DNA of 16,323 bases, from positions 1-16,323 of the forward strand of contig CAKQAD010000030.1 of the NCBI GenBank assembly GCA_934215545.1. Reading direction: 5' to 3'. Positions 1 through 6,324 of this stretch are shown one piece after another; positions within the stretch are counted from its first letter, which is position 1, and each line of letters begins with the position of its first letter. This DNA comes from an uncultured Prevotella sp. (GTDB taxonomy: Bacteria > Bacteroidota > Bacteroidia > Bacteroidales > Bacteroidaceae). The notes beneath the pieces were generated by a model. The model ran no database searches, was not told where the DNA came from, and worked only from the letters and a program-made list of their open reading frames with translations. The translations under genes were made by a program, and so were the position numbers.

Positions 1-180
1 GGGAGAAGAATCAGAGTAAAGAAAAATTCTCTAATTCTCTAATTACTTCCCGTTGGTCAGTGGGTCTTCGACAAATCTCGGGACAAAAAAATATCGGGAG
101 AAGAAAATATCGGGACAAAAAGAACGGGACAAAAAAAAATCCCGGGACAGAAAAATCCCGGGACAATAGGTTCGTCATTT
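1..180 (+). repeat. Intergenic repeat block 1 (core at 43-84), cut by window start
   Basis: This is non-coding sequence made of the words found in the other repeat blocks: CAGAGTAAAG, AATTCTCTAATTCTCTAATT, then the full 42-bp core at 43-84 that starts TTACTTCCCGTTGGTCAGTG and ends ACAAATCTCGGGAC. After it come several CGGGA(C/G)A boxes separated by A-runs, ending near 170 with two CCCGGGAC boxes. It lies downstream of cdaA. No convincing hairpin-plus-T-run terminator for cdaA was found here, although read on the minus strand the CCCGGG palindromes are followed by T-runs. Confidence 0.9.
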
Positions 181-216
181 CATGCCTTTAGCAGCTTCGG
201 AATGGAGCGATGGCAT

Positions 217-987
217 TTAGAAGTTCATCTCGTGCGAGAGGATATTCTCGAGTTTCTCTGCCGACAGTCGCAACTGGAACTCGCCCTTTATTGCCACGCT
301 GATGCCTCCCGTCTCTTCGCTCACCACGATGGCAATGGCGTCGCTGTCTTGCGATATGCCGAGTGCGGCACGGTGGCGCAGTCCGAGCTCTTTCGGAATG
401 TCGTGGTTGTGGCTCACGGGCAGTATGCAGCCGGCGGCACGCACTCGCTTTCCTATTATCACCATGGCGCCATCGTGCAGTGGCGAGTTCTTGAAGAAGA
501 TGTTTTCAATGAGTCGCTGGTTGATGCGTGCGTCGATGATATCGCCGGTGTCTACGATGTCGTCGAGACTGATGCCGCGCTCTATCACTATTAGTGCTCC
601 CACCTTGCCTCTCGACATGTCCATGCATGCCAGCACTATAGGCATGATGGTTTCCTTGTCGACGAGTTTCTCGTTTTCTTTAGTGGCAAAGAGGCGTGCC
701 AGGGAGCGGAAGCGCTGGTGTGCGCCCAGCGAATACAGGAATCGGCGTATCTCTTCCTGGAATAGCACGATGAGTCCGATGACGCCCACCGACACGAGCT
801 TGTCCATGATGGCTCCGAGCAGGCGCATCTCGAGCACCTGGCTCACGAAGAGCCACAGCAGCACAAACACTATGATGCCTATGAACACGTTGAGCGAGCG
901 GCTCTCCTTCATAAGGCGATAGATGTAGTAGAGCATGAGTGCCACGAGCACTATATCTATCATGTCTTTTATTCCGAAATCAAACAT
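217..987 (-). CDS. cdaA: Diadenylate cyclase, CdaA type (membrane-anchored, DisA_N domain)
   Basis: The 256-residue protein makes cyclic di-AMP from two ATP at the inner face of the membrane; c-di-AMP controls potassium/osmolyte balance and cell-wall homeostasis. Three hydrophobic segments at about residues 10-27, 32-50 and 57-76 give the CdaA-type anchor. A DisA_N catalytic domain follows, with the family's two signature motifs visible: DGA at 172-174 (in NSPLHDGAMVI) and RHR at 204-206 (in LGLRHRAALG). Length and architecture fit CdaA rather than DisA or CdaS. It begins 18 bases after the folP stop on the same strand, so the two are probably one operon. No CdaR-like partner lies next to it. 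The ATG start at 987 opens directly on the first membrane segment, as expected. No oddities were seen. Confidence 0.95.
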   Translation of the reverse strand: MFDFGIKDMIDIVLVALMLYYIYRLMKESRSLNVFIGIIVFVLLWLFVSQVLEMRLLGAIMDKLVSVGVIGLIVLFQEEIRRFLYSLGAHQRFRSLARLFATKENEKLVDKETIMPIVLACMDMSRGKVGALIVIERGISLDDIVDTGDIIDARINQRLIENIFFKNSPLHDGAMVIIGKRVRAAGCILPVSHNHDIPKELGLRHRAALGISQDSDAIAIVVSEETGGISVAIKGEFQLRLSAEKLENILSHEMNF

Positions 988-1005
988 AATTGTGTTGTGT
1001 ATTTT

Positions 1006-1833
1006 TTATCGGGTTTGCATTTCGCCTACGATGCGCACAGCCTCAACGGCTTCTTTCACATCGTGGGCGCGTAGTATGGTGGCGCCTTTCATCAGCGACA
1101 GTGTGTGGAGCACGGTGGTGCCGTTGAGTGCGGTGGTGGGGTCGCCGCCTATCAGTCGGAATATCATGCTCTTGCGCGATATGCCCACGAGCACTGGCAG
1201 GTCGAGTTGCAGCAGTCGCTCGGCATGGTGCATGATGGCATAGTTCTGTTCGAGGGTCTTGCCGAAGCAGTAGCCAGGGTCGAGTATTATGTCTTTTGCT
1301 CCGAGCTGTCGGAGGCGCTGCACCTCGGCGGCGAAGTTGCGCATCATAGTGTCGAGGGTGGGTTGCACCGACATGAGTATGTAGGGCACTTGCAGGCTGG
1401 CAACGGTCTGAAACATGTCGCCTTCTTCGTGTATGGCTTGCCCCACGATGCCTGTGATGCCGCCTTCCGACACGTCGTTGATGATGTCGGCGCCAAACTC
1501 TTCTATGCATCGGCGTGCCACCAGTGGGCGATAGGTGTCTACCGACACTATGGCGTCGGGTTGCTCACGGCGCACAATGCTCAGGGCGCGGCGCAGGCGT
1601 GCCGTCTCTTCGTCGACCGACACCTCGGCGGCTCCGGGACGTGTAGAGAAGGCGCCCACATCTATCATCGTTCCGCCTTGCTCTATAATCTGGTTGGCAC
1701 GTTGTGCTATCTCTGCCTCGCTTTGCTTTCGGCTGCCAGAGAAAAACGAGTCGGGGGTGGCATTGAGGATGCCCATCACCGTGGGCTTTGAGAGGTCGAC
1801 AAGCTGCCCTCTAACGTTTATGGTGTATTGCAT
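1006..1833 (-). CDS. folP: Dihydropteroate synthase
   Basis: The 275-residue protein condenses 6-hydroxymethyl-7,8-dihydropterin diphosphate with p-aminobenzoate to make dihydropteroate, the sulfonamide-sensitive step of folate synthesis in the cytoplasm. The TIM-barrel pterin-binding motifs run in order: VMGILNATPDSFF (19-31), IDVGAFSTRPGA (57-68), SVDTYR (97-102), DIINDVS (116-122), ILDPGYCFGKT (183-193), GISRKS (217-222) and RAHDVKE (255-261). The length is typical. The ATG at 1833 places the first motif at the usual depth. On the minus strand an imperfect -7-like GTAATTTGC lies about 30 bases upstream, and the DUF4250 gene diverges from this region. The downstream neighbour cdaA follows after 18 bases. 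Identification is secure from motifs; nothing is unusual except GAFSTRPG in place of the commoner GGESTRPG. Confidence 0.97.
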   Translation of the reverse strand: MQYTINVRGQLVDLSKPTVMGILNATPDSFFSGSRKQSEAEIAQRANQIIEQGGTMIDVGAFSTRPGAAEVSVDEETARLRRALSIVRREQPDAIVSVDTYRPLVARRCIEEFGADIINDVSEGGITGIVGQAIHEEGDMFQTVASLQVPYILMSVQPTLDTMMRNFAAEVQRLRQLGAKDIILDPGYCFGKTLEQNYAIMHHAERLLQLDLPVLVGISRKSMIFRLIGGDPTTALNGTTVLHTLSLMKGATILRAHDVKEAVEAVRIVGEMQTR

Positions 1834-1925
1834 ATTGTGTGTGTTATCGTTGTTACAAACGGCAAATTACGCAATAAATGTTGAGACTCACAAATTTTTT
1901 AACGGCATAATGTGATGCATAACGT

Positions 1926-1943
1926 TAACTTTGCGTAACTTTG
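1926..1943 (+). promoter_or_regulatory. Tandem Bacteroidetes -7 motifs upstream of the DUF4250 gene
   Basis: Two exact TAACTTTG words (1926-1933 and 1936-1943), each followed by C, match the Bacteroidetes -7 consensus TAnnTTTG and lie exactly 10 bases apart, about one helical turn. They sit about 100 bases before the ATG at 2045. No convincing -33 TTG box was seen at the ideal distance. Only one of the two need be used. Confidence 0.55.
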
Positions 1944-2044
1944 CATTTCCTTAGCCACAGGAAAGCATGCTTGCTGTATGCCTGTTTGGGCACTTACGGG
2001 GCTATGGCTGGGGAGTATGTAGTACTATTAAAATTATTAAGGAT

Positions 2045-2224
2045 ATGCTTGATTTACCTAACGATCCGATGATGCTGTTCAGTGTCATCAACATGCGCTT
2101 GCGCGATATCTATCCGTCGCTCGATGCTTTGTGCGACGACCTTCATGTAGACAAAGATCTCATCATACAGCGGTTGGCTGCCGCGGGATTCGAGTATAAC
2201 GCTCAGCAAAACAAGTTCTGGTAA
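2045..2224 (+). CDS. DUF4250 family small protein
   Basis: This 59-residue cytoplasmic protein begins MLDLPNDPMMLFSVINMRLR and ends NAQQNKFW. The pattern LPxDPxMLxSxxNMxLRD...SLDALCDDLxVD...LxxxGxxYxxxxNxF is the hallmark of the DUF4250 family, whose members are about this length. No function is established for the family; the second half reads like a small helix-turn-helix fold, but that is inference. The frame stays open upstream to 1967, but the ATG at 2045 gives the family's usual N-terminus, so I prefer it; the extra upstream residues (rich in C, G and W) do not look like protein. A weak TTAAGGAT lies just before this ATG. It is transcribed divergently from folP. A large repeat hairpin begins about 44 bases after the stop. 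Confidence 0.85.
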   Translation: MLDLPNDPMMLFSVINMRLRDIYPSLDALCDDLHVDKDLIIQRLAAAGFEYNAQQNKFW

Positions 2225-2241
2225 TCCCTGTCTTGTATCGC

Positions 2242-2640
2242 TCGTTTCTGTCCCGATATATTTTTTTGTCCCGAATTAGAGAATTAGAGAATTTTTTGCG
2301 CTGACGCATTTATCAATGAAAACTTTTAGCGTTGACGCACCCTACAGTCAAGCACCTTGTGCTTGACAAAATTCTCTAATTCTCTAATTCGGGACAGAAA
2401 AATCTCGGGAGAAGAATCAGAGTAAAGATAAATTCTCTAATTCTCTAATTCGGGATAGAAAAATCTCGGGAGAAGAATCAGAGTAAAGATAAATTCTCTA
2501 ATTCTCTAATTACTTCCCGTTGGTCAGTGGGTCTTCGACAAATCTCGGGACAGAAAAATCTCGGGAGAAGAATCAGAGTAAAGAAAAATTCTCTAATTCT
2601 CAAATTCGGGACAGAAAAAAATTCGGGACAGAAACGAGGG
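2242..2640 (+). repeat. Intergenic repeat block 2 (core at 2510-2551)
   Basis: This composite non-coding block fills most of the spacer between the DUF4250 and MATE genes. In order it holds: a left arm GTCCCGAATTAGAGAATT... (2268-2295); GCGCTGACGCA words; the mini-hairpin GTCAAGCAC / GTGCTTGAC (2347-2367); a right arm (2368-2395) that is the exact reverse complement of the left arm; a 61-bp direct repeat unit (CGGGA(C/T)AGAAAAATCTCGGG ... CTAATT) starting at 2390 and 2451; the 42-bp core (2510-2551); and a further copy of the 61-bp spacing (CGGGAC at 2546 and 2607). The whole block is AT-rich and has no credible reading frame. Confidence 0.9.
2268..2395. repeat. 28-bp perfect inverted repeat enclosing a nested mini-hairpin
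   Basis: The left arm 2268-2295 and right arm 2368-2395 are exact reverse complements over 28 bases. Pairing continues outward through the flanking T-run and GAAAAA with one wobble. The 72-base interior contains the 9-bp mini-hairpin at 2347-2367. It could fold as RNA downstream of the DUF4250 gene or extrude as a cruciform. It lacks the T-run after the right arm that an intrinsic terminator of the plus strand needs. Confidence 0.85.
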
Positions 2641-2677
2641 ATAAAGAAAAAGAACAATCACTTAAAAAAGCATAGAT

Positions 2678-4021
2678 TTGAAAACTTCTAATCAACAACT
2701 ATCCACAGCACATCACTATCGACAGTTGCTGGCTATTGGTATTCCTATTATGATTGGACAGCTGGGCATGATAGTGCTCGGCTTTGCCGACACGATGATG
2801 GTGGGACATCACAGCACCACCGAGCTGGGTGCGGCATCGTTTGTCAACAACATCGTGAACCTTGCCATCATCACAGGCACGGGATTTTCGTATGGACTAA
2901 CGTCTATCGTGGGCGGACTCTTCGGCCGCAAGCAACTGCCAGAGGCAGGACAGGCTTTGCGCTGCTCCATTCTTGCCAACCTGCTTGCGGCAGTGGTGAT
3001 GATGGTGGTGCTGGGCACTGTATATCTCAACATCGGGCACCTTGGTCAGCCCGACGAGCTGCTGCCACTGATGCGTCCTTACTACCTGGTGCTGCTGGCA
3101 TCGCTGCCATTTGTCATGGCATTCAATGCGTTCAAGCAGTTTGCCGATAGCATCACCGACACGCGCACCTCGATGTGGATATTGCTCACGGGCAATTTGC
3201 TCAACATCATTGGCAACTACATATTCATATATGGTAAGCTGGGCATGCCGGAGATGGGTGTGCTGGGTGCTGGCTTGTCGACGCTGCTATCGCGCATTGC
3301 CATGGTGGCGATATTTGCCGTGGTGTTTGCCATGAAGCGCAGCTATGCGAGCTATCGCCAGGGCTTCAGCGTGTTGGGATGGTCGAAAGACATCGTGCAC
3401 CGACTCACCACCCTTGGCATTCCTATAGCCTTGGAGATGGGCATGGAGACGGCATCGTTCTCGCTGTCGATAATCATGGTGGGATGGCTGGGCACCATTG
3501 CCTTGGCATCGCACCAGGTGATGCTCACCATCTCGCAGTTCACCTTCATGGTGTATTATGGCTTGGGTACTGCCGTGGCGGTGCGCACGAGCTACTTCTA
3601 TGGGCAGGACGACCGCCACAACACCCGTCAGGTGGTGGCGGCGGGCAACCGACTGATGATATTGCTTGAGGTGGTGCTGGCGGGCACGATATTCCTGCTG
3701 CGCAACCATATCGGCGGTTGGTTCACCGACTCTGCCGAGGTGTCGGCAACGGTGCTCACGCTGATGGTGCCGTTCTTCATCTATCAGTTTGGCGACGGAC
3801 TGCAAATCAACTATGCAAATGCCCTGCGTGGCATTGCCGATGTGAAGCCGCTGATGCTCATTGCCTTCATCGCCTTCTTCGTGATTTCGCTGCCTGTGGG
3901 CTATCTGTGTGGCTTCGTGCTCAACTATGGACTGGTGGGTGTGTGGATGGCATTCCCCTTCGGTCTCACCTCAGCGGGCATCATGATGTGGTGGCGCTTT
4001 AATTCAAAAATCGCGCAATAA
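2678..4021 (+). CDS. MATE family efflux transporter (NorM-like)
   Basis: This 447-residue inner-membrane protein probably exports drugs or other cationic compounds in exchange for Na+ or H+. It has the two-bundle, 12-helix MATE layout. The N-half opens LLAIGIPIMIGQLGMIVLGFADTMMVG (17-43), the classic first helix and FxDTxMVG motif; the interdomain region TGNLLNIIGNYIFIYG...GVLGAGLSTLLSR (171-206) is typical; the second half repeats the pattern. Length is normal. No ATG lies before helix 1: the frame starts at TTG 2678, after an in-frame TAA at 2663, and the next ATG (2750) would cut away half of helix 1, so TTG is the likely start. A -7-like TAGATTTG (2673-2680) overlaps that codon. The last codons (NSKIAQ) and the stop lie inside a hairpin at the edge of an AATTCAAAA array. 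The substrate cannot be told from sequence. Confidence 0.93.
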   Translation: MKTSNQQLSTAHHYRQLLAIGIPIMIGQLGMIVLGFADTMMVGHHSTTELGAASFVNNIVNLAIITGTGFSYGLTSIVGGLFGRKQLPEAGQALRCSILANLLAAVVMMVVLGTVYLNIGHLGQPDELLPLMRPYYLVLLASLPFVMAFNAFKQFADSITDTRTSMWILLTGNLLNIIGNYIFIYGKLGMPEMGVLGAGLSTLLSRIAMVAIFAVVFAMKRSYASYRQGFSVLGWSKDIVHRLTTLGIPIALEMGMETASFSLSIIMVGWLGTIALASHQVMLTISQFTFMVYYGLGTAVAVRTSYFYGQDDRHNTRQVVAAGNRLMILLEVVLAGTIFLLRNHIGGWFTDSAEVSATVLTLMVPFFIYQFGDGLQINYANALRGIADVKPLMLIAFIAFFVISLPVGYLCGFVLNYGLVGVWMAFPFGLTSAGIMMWWRFNSKIAQ

Positions 4022-4033
4022 GGCGATTTTTGA
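4004..4033 (+). terminator. Hairpin over the MATE stop codon
   Basis: TCAAAAATCGC (4004-4014) pairs perfectly with GCGATTTTTGA (4023-4033); the TAA stop (4019-4021) sits in the 8-base loop. Pairing can be extended outward by a wobble and two A-T pairs. The T-run is in the right arm rather than after it, so termination is plausible but not certain. Confidence 0.5.
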
Positions 4034-4270
4034 GTTTTGAGTTTTGAATTTTGAATTTTGAGTTGTCGGCTTCGCCTGCGATTTTGAATTATTCAATTTT
4101 GAATTTTGAATTCGCAGCTTAGAATTGCCAGCAGAGATAATTCAAAATTGAATAATTCAAAATCGCAGGCGAAGCCGAGAATAATTCAAAACTCAAAATT
4201 CAAAACTCAAAACTGCAGCTCTGCTGCATCTCAAAACTCAAAATTCAAAATTCAAAATTCAAAATTCAAA
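4025..4270. repeat. Dyad-symmetric TTTTGAATT / AATTCAAAA array 1
   Basis: The left part is built from TTTTGAG and TTTTGAATT words and the right part from their complements CTCAAAA and AATTCAAAA, so the whole array can fold on itself. Its heart is a perfect 40-bp inverted repeat (4066-4105 with 4139-4178) around a 33-base loop. That loop contains most of a 30-bp unit (4108-4137, starting GAATTCGCAGC and ending CAGCAGAGA) that recurs inverted, with one mismatch, at 12709-12738. Inside the right part lies a triloop hairpin TGCAGC-TCT-GCTGCA (4214-4228). The array sits between the convergent MATE and murF genes. Confidence 0.9.
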
Positions 4271-4302
4271 ACTATAGTGCGCCGTTGGCGCACTATAGTT
4301 TT
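4268..4302 (-). terminator. Intrinsic terminator of murF, overlapping its stop codon
   Basis: The 16-bp arms 4268-4283 and 4287-4302 are exact reverse complements around a 3-base loop (4284-4286), with the core GTGCGCC-GTT-GGCGCAC. Read on the minus strand, the hairpin ends in TTTT and runs on into T-rich repeat DNA, so it has the form of a rho-independent terminator. The murF TAG stop (4293-4295) lies within the arm. The flanking T-run is supplied by the AATTCAAAA array. Confidence 0.8.
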
Positions 4303-5648
4303 TCCGGCAACTGAAACAGTTTTGTGGAGTTGCTGCCTTTAATGAGTATATAATATCCCTGTGGCTGCTGTTCGTCGATAGCCGTCTTCACCTGTTCCAC
4401 ATTGTCGAACAGGCGGAAGCCGGCAGGCACCTCGCACTCTTCAAACTCCTCGCCAACGAGCCATACTGTGTGTATATCGCTGTGGCGCAACAGTTCTATT
4501 ATCTTCTCGTGTTCGGTGCGGCTCACGCTGCCGAGCTCTTTCATGCTGCCGAGTATTGCCATTTTGTTGTCGGCATGCATCTCGCCGAAGTTGCTGATGG
4601 CTATCGCCATGCTTGTGGGGTTGGCATTGTAGGCATCAACGATAAGGCGGTTGTGTGCTGTCACCTCGAGCTGCGAGCGGTTGTTGGATGGCTCATAGCC
4701 TTCGAGGGCATCGACTATCTGACTCTCCGCAACACCGAAGTATGTTCCTATGGTGGCGGCGGCAAGCATATTGGCGATGTTGTAGGCGCCTATCAGGTGC
4801 GTGCGCACCTCGTGCCAGCTGCCTGCCACTCCCTGCTGTTGCTTGCGCCAGCGGAAGGTGAGCATGGGGTCTTGGCTCACCACGCTGCCTTCCACGCTCA
4901 GCGTGTCGGAAGCCTTGGTGCCATAGCTCACCAGTGGCAGGTCGTGTGCTATGCCGCGCAGGTGTTCGTTGTCGTTGTCGATGAACACGCAGTGGGGCTC
5001 TATGGGTGCTGTGCGCTGTGGCTCGGCAATGCCGCCTGCCATCAGTGTGCGCATGAAGTCGTAGAGCTCGCCTTTGGTGCGCACCACGCCCTCAAACGAG
5101 CCGAAGCCTTGCAGGTGGGCACGTCCCACGTTGGTAATGATGGCATAGTCGGGCTCTACGATGTCTACCAGAGTCTTGATGTCGCCGGGGTGCGATGCTC
5201 CCATCTCCACCACGGCAATGTCGTGTTCTGGGCGCAGGCGCAGCAGTGTCTTAGGCACGCCGATGTCGTTGTTGAAGTTGCCCTGTGTGTAGAGCACGTT
5301 GAAGCGCTCTTTGAGCACGGCGGCGGTGAGCTCCTTGGTGGTGGTCTTGCCGTTGGTGCCTGTGATGCCTATGATGCGTGTGCCGAGCTGGCGGCGGTGG
5401 TAGTGTGCCAGCTGCTGCAGGGTGGCGAGGCAGTCGTCTACGAGCAGGCAGCGTGGGTCGGTGGCATAGTCGGCCTCGTCGACCACGGCATAGGCGCAGC
5501 CTTTGTCGAGGGCGGCAGCGGCAAACTTATTGCCGTTGAACGAGGCGCCTTTGAGTGCAAAGAATATTGAGCCGGCGGGGCAGTCGCGACTGTCGGTGGT
5601 GACAACGGGGTGGTTGACGAAGATTTTGTAGAGTTCCGATATTTCCAT
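4293..5648 (-). CDS. murF: UDP-N-acetylmuramoyl-tripeptide--D-alanyl-D-alanine ligase
   Basis: This 451-residue cytoplasmic Mur ligase adds the D-Ala-D-Ala dipeptide to the UDP-MurNAc-tripeptide, the last cytoplasmic step of stem-peptide assembly, using ATP. The N-terminal substrate domain has TTDSRDCPAGSIFFALKG (17-34). The ATPase P-loop is GITGTNGKTTTKE (94-106). Central-domain motifs follow: GNFNNDIGVPKTLL (123-136), VVEMGASHPGDI (146-157) and ITNVGRAHLQGFGS (171-184). The C-terminal hinge and ligase domain has GAYNIANMLAA (287-297), NRSQ (323-326) and DAYNANP (338-344). GNFNNDIGVP together with DAYNANP marks MurF rather than MurC, D or E. The ATG at 5648 gives a full-length protein. It stands apart from any mur cluster, with its own promoter about 90 bases upstream and a terminator overlapping its stop. 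Nothing suggests loss of activity. Confidence 0.96.
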   Translation of the reverse strand: MEISELYKIFVNHPVVTTDSRDCPAGSIFFALKGASFNGNKFAAAALDKGCAYAVVDEADYATDPRCLLVDDCLATLQQLAHYHRRQLGTRIIGITGTNGKTTTKELTAAVLKERFNVLYTQGNFNNDIGVPKTLLRLRPEHDIAVVEMGASHPGDIKTLVDIVEPDYAIITNVGRAHLQGFGSFEGVVRTKGELYDFMRTLMAGGIAEPQRTAPIEPHCVFIDNDNEHLRGIAHDLPLVSYGTKASDTLSVEGSVVSQDPMLTFRWRKQQQGVAGSWHEVRTHLIGAYNIANMLAAATIGTYFGVAESQIVDALEGYEPSNNRSQLEVTAHNRLIVDAYNANPTSMAIAISNFGEMHADNKMAILGSMKELGSVSRTEHEKIIELLRHSDIHTVWLVGEEFEECEVPAGFRLFDNVEQVKTAIDEQQPQGYYILIKGSNSTKLFQLPEKL

Positions 5649-5736
5649 ATTCTATTCGGTTATGTGCTTTATGTGCTTTATGTACAGTTTATACTTGCTT
5701 TACATGCACTTTCTATTTCTTGTCTATAAGACAATG

Positions 5737-5744
5737 CAAAGGTA
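5737..5744 (-). promoter_or_regulatory. Bacteroidetes -7 motif of murF
   Basis: On the minus strand TACCTTTG, followed by C, matches TAnnTTTG exactly. It lies about 90 bases upstream of the murF ATG, giving a leader of roughly 80 bases. That leader carries near-repeats of ATAAAGCACATAA just before the gene. No clear -33 box was found. Confidence 0.6.
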
Positions 5745-5799
5745 ATAGTTTCTTTACTTTTTGCTCCGCTTTTATCCCATTTTTTCTTTTTCCCTTTTT

Positions 5800-6076
5800 C
5801 TTCTCACGATATTTTCTGTCCCGAGATTTTTTCTGTCCCGAGATTTGTCGAAGACCCACTGACCAACGGGAAGTAATTTGAGAATTAGAGATTTTTTGCG
5901 CTGACGCGTTTGCGATCTATAGCTAACTAATTTGTGAAAAGCAGGAATGGTACACCCTACAGTCAAGCACAACGTGCTTGACAAAAATTCTCTAATTCTC
6001 TAATTCGGGACAAAAAAAATATCGGGAGAAATCAGAGTAAAAAAATTCTCTAATTACTTCCCGTTGGTCAGTGGGT
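5800..6076 (-). repeat. Intergenic repeat block 3 (core at 5835-5876, truncated core at 6054-6076)
   Basis: The full 42-bp core is present in inverted orientation at 5835-5876. It is followed by GAATTAGAGATTTTTTGCGCTGACGC, the mini-hairpin GTCAAGCAC-AAC-GTGCTTGAC (5962-5982), AATTCTCTAATTCTCTAATT and CGGGA(C/G)A boxes. A second, plus-strand core copy at 6054-6076 matches for 23 bases and then breaks off into the ATTAATG array. The block lies between the murF promoter and the terminator of the NagB-like/PIG-L gene, two same-strand genes. Confidence 0.88.
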
Positions 6077-6080
6077 TGTA

Positions 6081-6232
6081 ACATTAATGACCATTAATTT
6101 TTACTTCTAAATGATTAATGGTGATTAATGTTAAAAAGAAAATTAATGGATAATTAATGGTCATTAATGGTCATTAATGTTAAAAATAAAATTCATGGTT
6201 AATTCATGGTTAATTCATGATAATTCATGTTC
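6081..6232. repeat. ATTAATG array 1 and adjoining ATTCATG array
   Basis: From 6081 to 6182 the sequence is built from ATTAATG words spaced by GTC, GTG or A-runs. The stretch 6134-6186 is identical over 53 bases to the reverse complement of 13230-13282. It passes into ATTCATGGTTA units (11, 11, 10 and 10 bases) at 6191-6232. No coding potential was seen. The array abuts the broken core copy on its left and the fusion-gene terminator on its right. Confidence 0.85.
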
Positions 6233-6245
6233 AAAGACTTAGACA

Positions 6246-6292
6246 GAAAAAGCCCTGCAAGCCAGCATTCCTGGTGCTGTTCTTGCAGGGCT
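6246..6292 (-). terminator. Intrinsic terminator of the NagB-like/PIG-L gene
   Basis: Read on the minus strand, AGCCCTGCAAG (6292-6282) pairs with CTTGCAGGGCT (6261-6251) over 11 bp; CAGCA/TGCTG can pair again inside the loop. The hairpin is followed directly by TTTTC. It lies about 33 bases past the stop codon and is a textbook rho-independent terminator. Confidence 0.9.
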
Positions 6293-6324
6293 AAAATATT
6301 AAATTTTATGCAAAGATGCGTTGA

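Noticed and set aside
1967..2044. Longer N-terminus for the DUF4250 protein
   Set aside because: The added 26 residues do not fit the family length and begin just after the promoter motifs; the ATG at 2045 gives the conserved start.
2268..2395. Intrinsic terminator of the DUF4250 gene
   Set aside because: The inverted repeat is long and perfect but is not followed by a T-run on the plus strand, and the same arms occur in other contexts, so I list it as a repeat only.
4106..4342. Plus-strand frame of 78 codons
   Set aside because: It is translated AATTCAAAA array (repeating N-S-K-F-K-T-Q) running into the antisense end of murF. The frame across array 2 (12524-12791) and the one at 5772-5984 are the same kind of artefact.
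4470..5570. Plus-strand open frame of 366 codons opposite murF
   Set aside because: It is the antisense shadow of murF, which has all family motifs. The antisense protein is rich in H, V, C and A with no recognisable domain. Similar shadows oppose folP, the fusion, GH92 and AraC-type genes.
6081..6232. Plasmid or chromosomal origin iterons (ATTAATG and ATTCATGGTTA repeats)
   Set aside because: There is no replication initiator, DnaA-box cluster or partition gene nearby, and a second inverted copy sits in another ordinary spacer.
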